This document shows positions 34,223 to 42,357 of a stretch of DNA of 64,000 bases, in pieces. The translations under genes and the position numbers were made by a program. This stretch comes from JACVRW01 sp963751835 (lineage in GTDB: Bacteria > Actinomycetota > Thermoleophilia > Solirubrobacterales > Thermoleophilaceae), in contig CAVVWD010000024.1 in the NCBI GenBank assembly GCA_963751835.1, positions 1-64,000 of the forward strand, read 5' to 3'. Position 1 is the first letter of the stretch; every line of letters begins with the position of its first letter. The notes below the pieces were generated by a model. It saw only the letters and a program-made list of their open reading frames with translations, searched no databases and was not told the DNA's origin.

Positions 34223-36118
34223 ATGTGCGGGATCGGCGCAATCCTCGATCCGGCCGGCACCGTGGGGCCCGACGCGGCGCAGCGGATGGTCGAGGCGCTG
34301 CGCCATCGCGGGCCCGACGGCGACGCGCTGAGGCGGATCGGCCCGCTCACGCTCGCCCACACCCGGCTGGCGATCATCGACGTCGCGGGCGGCGACCAGC
34401 CGCTCGACTCCGAGGACGGACAGGTCACGGCGATCGTCAACGGGGAGATCTACAACCAGCGCGAGCTGCGCGAGGCGCTCGAGGAGCGCGGCCACCGCTT
34501 CGCGACGCACTCGGACAGCGAGGTGGTCGTCCACTCCTACGAGGAGCACGGGCTCGACTGCGTCCACCGGCTGAGCGGGATCTTCGCCTTCGCCATCTGG
34601 GACGAGCGCCGGCGCCGCCTGGTGGCCGCCCGCGATGCCTTTGGGGTCAAGCCGCTCTACTGGTGGAGCGACGGCCGCCGTGTCGCGCTCGCCTCCGAGA
34701 TCGGCGCGCTGCTGGCCGCCGGCGTGGTCCAGCCGAGGGTCGACCGCGTGGCGCTCGACCACTACCTCGCCTGCCGCTTCGTGCCCGCGCCGCGCACGCT
34801 GTTCGAGGGCGTGAGCAAGCTGCCTCCGGCGTCCACGCTCGTGGTCGCCGAGAACGGAGCGCCGCGCGTCGAGAGCTGGCGCGAGCCGCCCGGCACGCCC
34901 TTCGACGGCGCCGGCGAGGAGGAGCTCGCCGAGCAGCTTGCCGAGCGCTTCACGGACGCCGTCGAGCGCCAGATGATGTCCGACGTCCCCTACGGGGCGT
35001 TCCTCTCGGGCGGCGTCGACTCCGCGGCCGTCGTGGCCGCGATGGCCGCCCGCTCGCCGGCGCCGCCGACCACCTTCACGATCGGCTTCCCGGGCCACGA
35101 CGACGTGCTCGACGAGCGCGAGCTCGCCGCCGAGAGCGCGCGCCTCATAGGCACCGACCACCACTCGACGGCAACCACGGAGACCGACTTCCTCGCGGAG
35201 CTTGCTCGCAGCGTGCCCCGGCTCGAGGAGCCCTGCGGCATCCCGAGCGCGCCCGCACTGATGCAGCTCTCGCGCTTCGCGGCGGCGCGCGTGAAGGTGG
35301 TGCTCGCGGGCCAGGGGGCAGACGAGCCGCACGGAGGGTACGGGCGCCACCAGGCCGCTGCCGTCCTCGACCGGCTGAGGCTCGTCCCAGCCGCCGCCGC
35401 CGTACCTGCGGCCGCCCTGGCCCGCGCGCTCCCTCGGGCCGCCCGCGCCCGCCGGACCGCCCACGTGCTGGGTGGCCGCGGGGACGCGGAGCGCCTGCTG
35501 CGCCTCGTTGAGATCACGGACGCCCCGGTCCGGGCCGCCCTGCTGGGCGCGCCGCCCGGCGGCGCTACGGGCCACGAGGCCACGACCGAGCGTCTCGGCC
35601 GGGCCCGCGACATCCTCGGCGACGTCGCCGGGCGCGGCCTGCTCGAACAGGCCCTCTACCTCGACACGCGCATGTTCCTCCCCGACGGGATCCTCATCTG
35701 CAACGACAAGATGTCGATGGCCGCCGGCCTCGAGCTGCGCGTGCCGTTCCTCGACCTGGACCTGATGCGCTTCGTGGAACGCATCCCCGCCGGCATGCGG
35801 ATGCGGCCGCGCGCCGGCAAGCGCCTGCACCGGGCCGCGATGGAGCACGTGCTACCTCCGGGACTCGCCGATCGCCCCAAGCACGGCTTCGCGACCCCCT
35901 ACGACGACTGGCTGCGCGCCTCGCTCGGCGAGGAGGTGGAGCGCCGCTACGCGCCCGGCACGGCGCTCGCGGATCTCCTCGACCCCGATGCCGTGAGCCG
36001 GCTCGTGCACGAGCACCGCCGCGGCAGGGCCGACCACAAGGCGATCCTCTATTGCCTGCTCGAGCTCTCCGAGTGGCACTCCGCGTTCGTCGAGGCGCGA
36101 CAGCCCGTGGCCGCGTGA
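34223..36118 (+). CDS. asnB: asparagine synthase (glutamine-hydrolyzing)
   Basis: A 631-residue amidotransferase making asparagine or, in related gene-cluster enzymes, amidating other carboxylates. ATG 34223 puts the nucleophile at Cys2 (MCGIGAILDPAG). The glutaminase domain (1-210) has RLAIIDVAGGDQPL and NGEIYNQRELRE; the synthetase domain has the PP-loop YGAFLSGGVDSAAVVAAM. The longer frame starting at 34070 runs through the repeat cluster and is rejected. The GTGA overlap with the next gene, a glycosyltransferase, suggests a role in glycan or lipopeptide modification is possible, but ordinary asparagine synthesis is equally likely. Confidence 0.92.
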   Translation: MCGIGAILDPAGTVGPDAAQRMVEALRHRGPDGDALRRIGPLTLAHTRLAIIDVAGGDQPLDSEDGQVTAIVNGEIYNQRELREALEERGHRFATHSDSEVVVHSYEEHGLDCVHRLSGIFAFAIWDERRRRLVAARDAFGVKPLYWWSDGRRVALASEIGALLAAGVVQPRVDRVALDHYLACRFVPAPRTLFEGVSKLPPASTLVVAENGAPRVESWREPPGTPFDGAGEEELAEQLAERFTDAVERQMMSDVPYGAFLSGGVDSAAVVAAMAARSPAPPTTFTIGFPGHDDVLDERELAAESARLIGTDHHSTATTETDFLAELARSVPRLEEPCGIPSAPALMQLSRFAAARVKVVLAGQGADEPHGGYGRHQAAAVLDRLRLVPAAAAVPAAALARALPRAARARRTAHVLGGRGDAERLLRLVEITDAPVRAALLGAPPGGATGHEATTERLGRARDILGDVAGRGLLEQALYLDTRMFLPDGILICNDKMSMAAGLELRVPFLDLDLMRFVERIPAGMRMRPRAGKRLHRAAMEHVLPPGLADRPKHGFATPYDDWLRASLGEEVERRYAPGTALADLLDPDAVSRLVHEHRRGRADHKAILYCLLELSEWHSAFVEARQPVAA

Positions 36119-37104
36119 AGCGCATTCTCTACGTCCACTCGCGCAAGGCCAGCTTCGTGGCGATCGACCGCGAGATCCTCGCCGAGCGCTACGAGATCGA
36201 GGACCTGTACCAGCCGGGACGCGTCCCGAACCCGCTGAAGGTCGTCGGCGGCGTCCTGCGCGCGGACCTCGTGTTCGGCTGGTTCGCCTCCTGGCACACG
36301 TTCTTTCCGATCACGCTCGCCTGGCTCCTGCGCAAGCCGTCCGTGATGGTGATCGGGGGCTTCGACGTCGCGAACATACCCGACATCGGCTACGGGCACC
36401 AGCAGGGCGGGCTGCGCAAACACGCGAGCCGCTGGATCTTCCGCCGCGCCGGACGGCTCGTCACCAACTCCGAGTACTCCCTGTGCGAGATCGAGCGCAA
36501 CACGCCGATCTCGCCGTCCGAGGTGACCGTCATCCACCACGGCGTACCGGACCGGTTCGGCGCGCTGCCCGCGGAGCCGAGGGAGCGTGTGGCGCTTACC
36601 GTCGGGGCTGTCGATCGCTCGACCCTGGTCCAGAAGGGACAGCTCGCATTCGCGCAGGCGTCGCGGGAGCTTCCCGACGTGCGCTTCGTGCTCGCCGGCA
36701 GGTGGCTCGACGAGGCGGTGGAGGAGCTGCGCGCCGTCGCTGGCACGAACCTCGAGCTCACCGGATGGCTCTCGGACGAGGAGCTTCTCGACAACTACCG
36801 CCGGGCGGCCGTCTACGTGCAGGCCTCCCGCCACGAGGGCTTCGGGCTCGCCGTGGCCGAGGCGATGCTGGCCGGCTGCGTGCCGGTCGTGATGAACGTG
36901 ACCGCCATGCCGGAGGTGGTCGGCGATGCCGGGGTGCTGCTCGAGTCGCAGCGACCGGACGACGTGGCCTCCGGGATCCGGCGCGCACTCGACCTCGGAC
37001 CTGACGCAGCCGCCGGTGCACGCGAGCGTATCCTCACCAGCTTCCCGATGGAGCGCCGCCGCGAGGGAATCCTGCGAGTCGTGGAGGAGGCCTTCGATGG
37101 CTGA
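36115..37104 (+). CDS. glycosyltransferase family 4 (GT-B)
   Basis: A 329-residue GT-B enzyme. The C-terminal nucleotide-sugar half shows VGAVDRSTLVQKGQLAF, LELTGWLSDEELLDNYRRA and the E-x7-E motif HEGFGLAVAEAMLAGCVPV; the N-terminal half ends with TVIHHGVPDRF. GTG 36115 overlaps the asnB stop by four bases. Acceptor and sugar unknown. Confidence 0.9.
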   Translation: MKRILYVHSRKASFVAIDREILAERYEIEDLYQPGRVPNPLKVVGGVLRADLVFGWFASWHTFFPITLAWLLRKPSVMVIGGFDVANIPDIGYGHQQGGLRKHASRWIFRRAGRLVTNSEYSLCEIERNTPISPSEVTVIHHGVPDRFGALPAEPRERVALTVGAVDRSTLVQKGQLAFAQASRELPDVRFVLAGRWLDEAVEELRAVAGTNLELTGWLSDEELLDNYRRAAVYVQASRHEGFGLAVAEAMLAGCVPVVMNVTAMPEVVGDAGVLLESQRPDDVASGIRRALDLGPDAAAGARERILTSFPMERRREGILRVVEEAFDG

Positions 37105-37303
37105 CCTCCCCGACGTTGGCGCGTGGCGCCGCCTACGCGAGCGCCGCCGCGAGCGCGAGGCGCTCCTGCTCGACCTCGGCGCGCTCGTCTACGAGCTCCA
37201 CCGCCAGGGCAGGCGCGCGCCCGAGCTGCTCCAGGACAAGGCGATCGAGCTGGGCAAGGTCGACCGGGAGGTGCGCGCTCTCGAGGAGAGGCTCGAACAG
37301 TGA
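37097..37303 (+). CDS. small helical (coiled-coil) protein
   Basis: A 68-residue, strongly charged and almost entirely helical protein (RRLRERRREREALLLDLGAL, then KAIELGKVDREVRALEERLE). ATG 37097 overlaps the glycosyltransferase gene by eight bases and its stop overlaps the next start (GTGA). Position suggests a partner of the zinc-ribbon membrane protein that follows. No family recognised. Confidence 0.7.
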   Translation: MADLPDVGAWRRLRERRREREALLLDLGALVYELHRQGRRAPELLQDKAIELGKVDREVRALEERLEQ

Positions 37304-38043
37304 GCGACGAGCGCGAGCCCGAGGAGACGCCGCGGCCGGCCGAGGACGGGCCATCCGGGGAGCGGACGCCTGACGGGCCCTCCGCCACGTGCCGGTCGTG
37401 CGGCGAGCCGGTCGACCCCCGGCAGCTCGTATGCCTCAATTGCGGCGCGCGCGTGGCGCTCAAGGAGCAGCGCTCCTGGGCGACCGAGCCGCTCGCGCCT
37501 CTCGCGGCCGCCCTCGTCGTCCTCATCGTGATCGGCGCGGGCCTGTTCGGCTTTGCGCTCGCGGAGCTGACGAGCGACGAGGGAGACGGGGCCGAGCAGG
37601 CGGCGGAGGTCGTGCCGGACGAGCAGCAGGCGTCGGAGGAGCCCGGAGCGGAGGGCCCGGCCGTCGTGTCGGGCACGGGTCAGGAGAGCAAGCGCTCGAC
37701 GAAGACCGCGCCCGAGACAGAGGCGCCGGCCGAGACCGCTCCCGCGGAAGACCCCGCCACCGACCCCAACGCCGTGCCGGGCTGGCCCGCAGGCGTCCGC
37801 GCCCACACGGTGGTGCTCGTGACCACGAGCGACGGCCCGGCGGCCCGCCGGGTGGCACGAGCGGCGCGCGGCTCGGGGCTGGAGGCGGGACTCATCAGGT
37901 CCGAGCCCTACAACCTCGGCAGCGGCCAGTGGGTCGTGTTCACCGGGCGCTTCGACACCCCCGAGGGCGCCGCCCGCCAGGCCGCCGGACTGCAGGAGCG
38001 CTACCCGGGCGCCTACCCGCAGTTCGTTCAGAGGTCCCAGTAG
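37300..38043 (+). CDS. zinc-ribbon membrane protein with SPOR-like C-terminal domain
   Basis: 247 residues in four parts: disordered acidic N-terminus (1-29); zinc ribbon with CRSCGEPVDPRQLVCLNCG (two CxxC, about 31-50); one helix (PLAALVVLIVIGAGLFGFAL region, about 66-90); an acidic Ala/Glu/Pro linker; and a C-terminal domain (about 168-247) with VVLVTTSDGPAARRVARAA and WVVFTGRFDTPEGAARQAAG, which looks like a SPOR peptidoglycan-binding domain. The topology would be ribbon inside, SPOR outside. SPOR proteins bind denuded septal glycan, so a cell-division or envelope role is plausible. Confidence 0.75.
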   Translation: MSDEREPEETPRPAEDGPSGERTPDGPSATCRSCGEPVDPRQLVCLNCGARVALKEQRSWATEPLAPLAAALVVLIVIGAGLFGFALAELTSDEGDGAEQAAEVVPDEQQASEEPGAEGPAVVSGTGQESKRSTKTAPETEAPAETAPAEDPATDPNAVPGWPAGVRAHTVVLVTTSDGPAARRVARAARGSGLEAGLIRSEPYNLGSGQWVVFTGRFDTPEGAARQAAGLQERYPGAYPQFVQRSQ

Positions 38044-39122
38044 CGGCCGAGCACCTCTGCCGCCGCATCGGCGAGCGGATGGCGGGCCACGCCCGCGGGC
38101 GGGTCGCCTTCGCCCGCGAGCGCCTCCATCGTCGCGGCCACCGAGCCCGCCAGCGCGCGCAGGTCGTAGCCACCCTCCAGCACAGCCCCCACGGGCGCTC
38201 CGAGCTCCTCGCCCAGTGCCCGCACCTGGAGTGCCAGCGCGCCGAACGACGCCGTGTCGAGCGCGAGCCCACCGAGCGGATCGTCGCGATGAGCGTCGTA
38301 GCCGGCGGACACGAGGATCAGGTCCGGCCGGTACTGCCTCGCCACGGGCGCCACCACGTGCTCGACGAGCGAGAGGAAGGCCGCCTCGCCGGTCCCGGCA
38401 GGCACCGGCAGGTTGAGCGAGTAGCCCTCCCCGTCCCCGGAGCCGACGTCGCCGAGCGCCCCGGTGCCAGGCCAGAACGGGTACTGGTGAATGCTCGCGA
38501 AGAGCACCTCGCGGGAGCCGTGGAAGATCGTGTTGGTCCCGTTGCCGTGGTGGACGTCCCAGTCGAGGACGAGCACGCGCTCGGCGCCGAGCGCGTCGAG
38601 CGCATGGCGCGCCGCGATCGCCACGTTGGCGAACAGGCAGAAGCCCATCGCGCGCGCGAACTCCGCGTGGTGGCCCGGTGGCCGCAGCGCCGAGAAGCCG
38701 ACGCGCTCGCCGCCGGCGAGCAGCGACTCCACCAGCGCGCAGGCGCCGCCGGCGGAGCGCAGGGCCGCCTCGAGCGAACCGGGGCTCGTGGGGGTGTCGA
38801 GGTCGAAGGCGGCGCCGCGCGCGCTCATCTCCCCGACGAGCTCGACGTACTCGGGCGGATGCACGCGCAGGAGCTGCTCCTCGCTCGCGCGCGGTGCGTC
38901 GCGCGGCTCCCAGCCCAGCGCCGCCTCTCGCGAAGCACCCGGCTCGGCCGGGTGCGCACGACCGATCTCCCGCGAAGCACCCGGCTCGGCCGGGTGCGCA
39001 CGACCAAACATCCCACGGGCTTCGAGCTCGGCCTCGATCGCGCGTATCCGGTCCGCGCGCTCGGGGTGGCCGGGACCGGTGTCGTGATCGAGCGAGGCGG
39101 GATGGCGAAAGAAGAGCGGCAC
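38028..39122 (-). CDS. histone deacetylase-family (AcuC/HDAC-like) protein
   Basis: A 364-residue arginase-fold amidohydrolase. Catalytic and zinc motifs are seen: RPPGHHAEFARAMGFCLFAN (His-His dyad), LDWDVHHGNGTN (Asp-x-His zinc ligands), SAGYDAHRDDPLG (third zinc Asp) and LEGGYDLRAL. Bacterial members deacetylate polyamines or acetylated proteins such as acetyl-CoA synthetase. GTG 39122 gives the expected VPLFFRHPASLDHDTGPGHPE start. A tandem 14-residue insert GRAHPAEPGASREI lies near residues 38-65. The 3' end overlaps the convergent SPOR-protein gene by 16 bases. Confidence 0.9.
   Translation of the reverse strand: MPLFFRHPASLDHDTGPGHPERADRIRAIEAELEARGMFGRAHPAEPGASREIGRAHPAEPGASREAALGWEPRDAPRASEEQLLRVHPPEYVELVGEMSARGAAFDLDTPTSPGSLEAALRSAGGACALVESLLAGGERVGFSALRPPGHHAEFARAMGFCLFANVAIAARHALDALGAERVLVLDWDVHHGNGTNTIFHGSREVLFASIHQYPFWPGTGALGDVGSGDGEGYSLNLPVPAGTGEAAFLSLVEHVVAPVARQYRPDLILVSAGYDAHRDDPLGGLALDTASFGALALQVRALGEELGAPVGAVLEGGYDLRALAGSVAATMEALAGEGDPPAGVARHPLADAAAEVLGRYWDL
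38929..39005 (-). repeat. tandem palindromic repeat inserted in the HDAC-like gene
   Basis: Two identical 35-base copies (38929-38963 and 38971-39005, 42-base period). Each contains a perfect hairpin, GCACCCGGC-TCG-GCCGGGTGC (38935-38955 and 38977-38997). They are in frame and encode RAHPAEPGASRE twice, between the first helix and the LLRVHPPEYVELV region where HDAC proteins normally have a short loop. Confidence 0.8.
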
Positions 39123-39148
39123 GGGCGCCGGTACGGTACCTGCGCGCC

Positions 39149-40609
39149 GTGGAGGAGCCGCTCCGCACCGATGTCGCAGTCGTGGGCGCCGGCGCCGCCG
39201 GCCTCTACGCCGCGCTGGTGGCCGCCCGCGAAGGTGCGCGCGTGGTACTCGTGAGCCGCTCCCCGCTGGCACAGACGGCGAGCTTCTGGGCCCAGGGCGG
39301 GATCGCGGCCGCGCTCGCGGACGACGACTCCGTGGAGCTCCACGTCGAGGACACGCTCGTCGCCGGACGCGACCTCGCCCGCAAGAGCGCCGTGCGGGTG
39401 CTCTGCGAGGACTCGCCGGCCAGTGTCCACGATCTCCAGCAGCTCGGCGTGCAGTTCGACGCCGACCGCTCGGGCAAACTCGCGCTCGGGCTGGAGGGCG
39501 GGCACTCGCGCCGCCGCATCGTCCACGCCGGCGGCTCCGCCACCGGCCGCCGGATCACGCGCGACCTGTCGGCGATCGCCGCCACGAGCGAGCGCATCAC
39601 CGTGCTCGAGCCGCTGATCGCGACGGCGCTCCTCACGCACGAGGGCCGCTGCGCCGGGCTGGTGGCACGCTCACGCGGCGGCGAGGCCCGCCGGCTGCTG
39701 GCGCGCGCGGTCGTGCTCGCCACCGGCGGGATGGCGGCGCTCTGGCAGCGGACGACCAACCCGCGCGGCGCGATTGGCGCGGGACTGACGCTCGCGGACG
39801 CCGCCGGGGCGCGGCTCGCCGACCTCGAGTTCATGCAGTTCCACCCGACCGCGCTGCGCCACGCCGGCCCGCGCGACGGTTTCCTCATCACAGAGGCCGT
39901 GCGCGGCGAGGGAGCGAAGCTCGTGAACGCCGCGGGAGAGCGCTTCGTCGACGAGCTCGCGCCCCGCGACCGGGTGGCGCTCGCAATCCAGGACGAGCTG
40001 GACACCGGCGGCTCGCCGGCGGTAGGCCTCGACATGCGCGGGATCGACCTGGGGCGCTTCCCCAACATCGCCGCGGCGCTCGCCGAGGTCGGGCTCGACC
40101 CGGCGCGCGAGCTCATCCCGGTGGCACCGGCCGCCCACTACACGATGGGCGGGATCGCCGCGGACCTCGAGGGCAGGTCCTCTCTGCGAGGGCTGTACGC
40201 GGTCGGAGAGTGCGCCTGCACCGGACTGCACGGCGCCAACCGGCTGGCCTCGAACTCGCTCGCGGAGTGCTTCGTCTTCGGCAGCCGGGCGGCCTTCGCG
40301 GCGTGCGCGGACCCCGAGCCGCCGGCGGCCGCCGAGCCCGCGGAGCCCGCCGGACCGGCCGTGCCCGGCGAGGAGACGCGGGGTGCGCTCTGGCGCAACG
40401 CCGGCCTGCTTCGCGACCCGCAGCGGCTGCGCGCCCTGCTCGAGGACCCCTACCCGCTCGCCCGCCTCATCGCCGCCTCGTGCCTCGAGCGCGAGGAGAG
40501 CAGGGGCGCCCACCAGCGCACGGACCAGCCCTCGACGGATCCCGCGCTCGACCACATGCATACGCTGGTGGGCGCGGGCGAGGGAGCCCGCTTCGAGCGA
40601 TGGGAATGA
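39149..40609 (+). CDS. nadB: L-aspartate oxidase
   Basis: FAD enzyme oxidising L-aspartate to iminoaspartate, first step of de novo NAD synthesis. 486 residues: FAD motif VAVVGAGAAGLYAALVAA, ASFWAQGGIAAAL, EFMQFHPTAL, the active-site region PAAHYTMGGIAADLEG and the GLYAVGECACTGLHGANRLASNSL signature. GTG 39149 is chosen; it is divergent from the HDAC gene (26 bases between starts). nadA and nadC are not adjacent. The stop overlaps the flavin reductase start by four bases. Confidence 0.94.
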   Translation: MEEPLRTDVAVVGAGAAGLYAALVAAREGARVVLVSRSPLAQTASFWAQGGIAAALADDDSVELHVEDTLVAGRDLARKSAVRVLCEDSPASVHDLQQLGVQFDADRSGKLALGLEGGHSRRRIVHAGGSATGRRITRDLSAIAATSERITVLEPLIATALLTHEGRCAGLVARSRGGEARRLLARAVVLATGGMAALWQRTTNPRGAIGAGLTLADAAGARLADLEFMQFHPTALRHAGPRDGFLITEAVRGEGAKLVNAAGERFVDELAPRDRVALAIQDELDTGGSPAVGLDMRGIDLGRFPNIAAALAEVGLDPARELIPVAPAAHYTMGGIAADLEGRSSLRGLYAVGECACTGLHGANRLASNSLAECFVFGSRAAFAACADPEPPAAAEPAEPAGPAVPGEETRGALWRNAGLLRDPQRLRALLEDPYPLARLIAASCLEREESRGAHQRTDQPSTDPALDHMHTLVGAGEGARFERWE

Positions 40610-41100
40610 CCGGCGAGACAGCGCTCATGGAGCTCTTCAGAGAGTCGATGACCCACCTCGCGTCGGGCGTCGCGGTGGTCACGGCACGGCGCGCGGACGG
40701 GGGTCCGTGCGGCATCTCCGCCACCTCGCTCACCTCCTACAGCGCTCACCCGCCCTCGCTGCTCGTGTCCGTCTGGCACGGATCGCGCTGCCACGACGCG
40801 CTCGCGGCGAGCGACCACTTCGGCGTCCACCTGCTCAAGAGCGATGAGCTGTACCTGGCTGAGCGCTTCGCGGACCGCGCCGCGCCCGACAAGTTCGACG
40901 GCGTCGACTGGTCCTGGGACGGCGACGTGCCCGAGCTCGCGGGCACGCTCGCCTATCTGCGCTGCCGCCGGGTCGAGAACTTCCGGCGCTACGACCACAC
41001 CGTCCTGATCGGCGACCTCGAGGGCGGGCGCCTCGAGGAGGGCCATCCGCTCGTCTACGCGCGCCGGCGGATGGACTGGCTCATGCAGCCGATGCAGTAA
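40606..41100 (+). CDS. flavin reductase family protein (FMN-binding split barrel)
   Basis: A 164-residue NAD(P)H:flavin reductase-like domain. SMTHLASGVAVVTARRADG, GISATSLTSYSAHPPSLLVS and SDHFGVHLLKSDE match the HpaC/RutF-type family that supplies reduced flavin to monooxygenases. ATG 40606 overlaps the nadB stop (ATGA); an in-frame ATG at 40600 is the alternative. Its 3' end overlaps the R2lox-like gene tail-to-tail by 20 bases. Whether it serves NadB, the R2lox-like oxidase or something elsewhere is unknown. Confidence 0.88.
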   Translation: MTGETALMELFRESMTHLASGVAVVTARRADGGPCGISATSLTSYSAHPPSLLVSVWHGSRCHDALAASDHFGVHLLKSDELYLAERFADRAAPDKFDGVDWSWDGDVPELAGTLAYLRCRRVENFRRYDHTVLIGDLEGGRLEEGHPLVYARRRMDWLMQPMQ

Positions 41101-41992
41101 CGAGCGGAACCCCTATCACCTTCAGCCGGCGCGACAGCGCGCTGTAGGCGAACTCGGCCTGCTCCTGCGAGGTGTAGCCGAAGAACTCGTACTCGTCGCC
41201 GAGCGCGTAGCCCTTGGGCACGAGCACGCCGGCGGCGATCGGCAGCAGCTCGTTGAGCGTGGCCCGGACGCGCTCGCGCATCCGCGCGTCCGCGCACTTC
41301 TGCTGCAGGAACCACGTCCCGTATGCCACGTGCCGGTGCTCGTCGCGGGCGATGTTGCCGAAGCCCTCCTGGAAGCCGGGCAGGAGCTCGTTCTTCTCGT
41401 AGAAGTCGAGCATGAAGTGCTGGCCGGTGAGGGCGAGCGTGCCCTCGATGACCATGTGGTACGCGGTCACGAAATCGACCTTGGCGTCCATGTCCGAGGG
41501 GTCCGCGATCAGGCGCTCGCCGGCCTTGACGAGATGCTCGTCGAACAGCTCGACGAAGGAGTCGGTCACGTGCACGCGCACCGCCGCGAGCCGGTCCCGG
41601 ATGAACTCGTGGTCGACGCCCAGGACCTCGCGGTAGTAGCGGTCGAAGAACTGCATGTGGCGCGCCTCGTCCACCTGCTGGGTGGTGAGGAAGGCCTCCT
41701 CCTGCTCGTTCTCGTAGGCCATCACAAGGCCCGAGAACTGCGTGGTCACCCGCTCCTCCCCGACGAAGAACGACGACAGCCCCCAGAGGTGCTCGTCCTT
41801 CTGCTCCTCGGGCATTGCCGCCCACTGCTCCTTGTCGCGCTCGAGGTCGATCGCCTGCGACTGCCACTGCTGGCGCTCCCACAGCTCGTATAACTGCTGC
41901 GGGTCCATGAGCTTCAGCGTGCGGTTGAGGTAGGCGTCGTCGGTGATGGTGGCGGGATCGCCTTGGCTGGTGAGGTCGAGAAGGCTGGCCAT
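41081..41992 (-). CDS. R2-like ligand-binding oxidase (R2lox-type, ribonucleotide reductase beta fold)
   Basis: A 303-residue di-metal carboxylate protein. Metal ligands by motif: Glu80 (GEERV), Glu109 and His112 (DEARH), Glu183 (VIEGTLALTG), Glu218 and His221 (DEHRH). Val82 and Tyr178 occupy the positions that form the Tyr-Val ether cross-link in R2lox, and the ending LPKGYALG-like stretch (VLVPKGYALGDEYEFFGY) also fits. True NrdB/NrdF proteins differ there. No nrdA/nrdE is nearby, supporting an oxidase rather than a reductase subunit. R2lox has a bound fatty acid and a Mn/Fe cofactor in known members; physiological substrate unknown. Confidence 0.78.
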   Translation of the reverse strand: MASLLDLTSQGDPATITDDAYLNRTLKLMDPQQLYELWERQQWQSQAIDLERDKEQWAAMPEEQKDEHLWGLSSFFVGEERVTTQFSGLVMAYENEQEEAFLTTQQVDEARHMQFFDRYYREVLGVDHEFIRDRLAAVRVHVTDSFVELFDEHLVKAGERLIADPSDMDAKVDFVTAYHMVIEGTLALTGQHFMLDFYEKNELLPGFQEGFGNIARDEHRHVAYGTWFLQQKCADARMRERVRATLNELLPIAAGVLVPKGYALGDEYEFFGYTSQEQAEFAYSALSRRLKVIGVPLVTASAA

Positions 41993-42335
41993 GGAGTTGA
42001 TCGTAAACTGCTTAACACAAACTCAACATCGGGCTATCGCGCTCGACCGGCACTACTTCGCGAAGCCGGTCAAGACGCTGTTCAACGACGTGCGCCAGTT
42101 CTTCCCGATGAGCGAGCAGCTGCGCGTCTACCGCCTGTGCAAGGAGCACATGACGCTGGCGACCGAGTTCGTTGACAGCAGGCTGCGGACGGGAGTGACC
42201 TTCGACGGCAGCCCGGCCTGCTGCCACGCGAGCACGCGCAGGGGCAGCCCCTGCCGGCGGGTGCCGCTGCCGGGCCGGAAGTACTGCCCGTCGCACAAGC
42301 ACCTCGAGGACGTCGTGGCCGTGGCCGCCGCCTGA
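41991..42335 (+). CDS. small protein with C-terminal Cys/His cluster
   Basis: 114 residues; an N-terminal helical part (RHYFAKPVKTLFNDVRQFFP) and a C-terminal zinc-binding-like cluster CCHASTRRGSPCRR...KYCPSHKHLE (Cys, Cys, Cys, His). Such TRxGxPCRR..YCxxH tails occur in small actinobacterial proteins of unknown role. The ATG at 41991 overlaps the divergent R2lox-like start (41992), so the real start may be further in; the region 41995-42040 is AT-rich and probably carries promoters for both genes. Confidence 0.6.
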   Translation: MELIVNCLTQTQHRAIALDRHYFAKPVKTLFNDVRQFFPMSEQLRVYRLCKEHMTLATEFVDSRLRTGVTFDGSPACCHASTRRGSPCRRVPLPGRKYCPSHKHLEDVVAVAAA

Positions 42336-42357
42336 AACGCATAGCTTCCACCCCGAG

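Noticed and set aside
37189..39168. A 659-residue minus-strand frame over the SPOR and HDAC genes
   Set aside because: Arginine/proline-rich translation typical of GC-rich shadow frames; both real genes underneath have recognisable domains.
41081..41992. Class I ribonucleotide reductase small subunit (nrdB/nrdF)
   Set aside because: Cross-link residue pattern (Val82/Tyr178) and lack of nrdA/E favour the R2lox-type oxidase, although the fold is shared.
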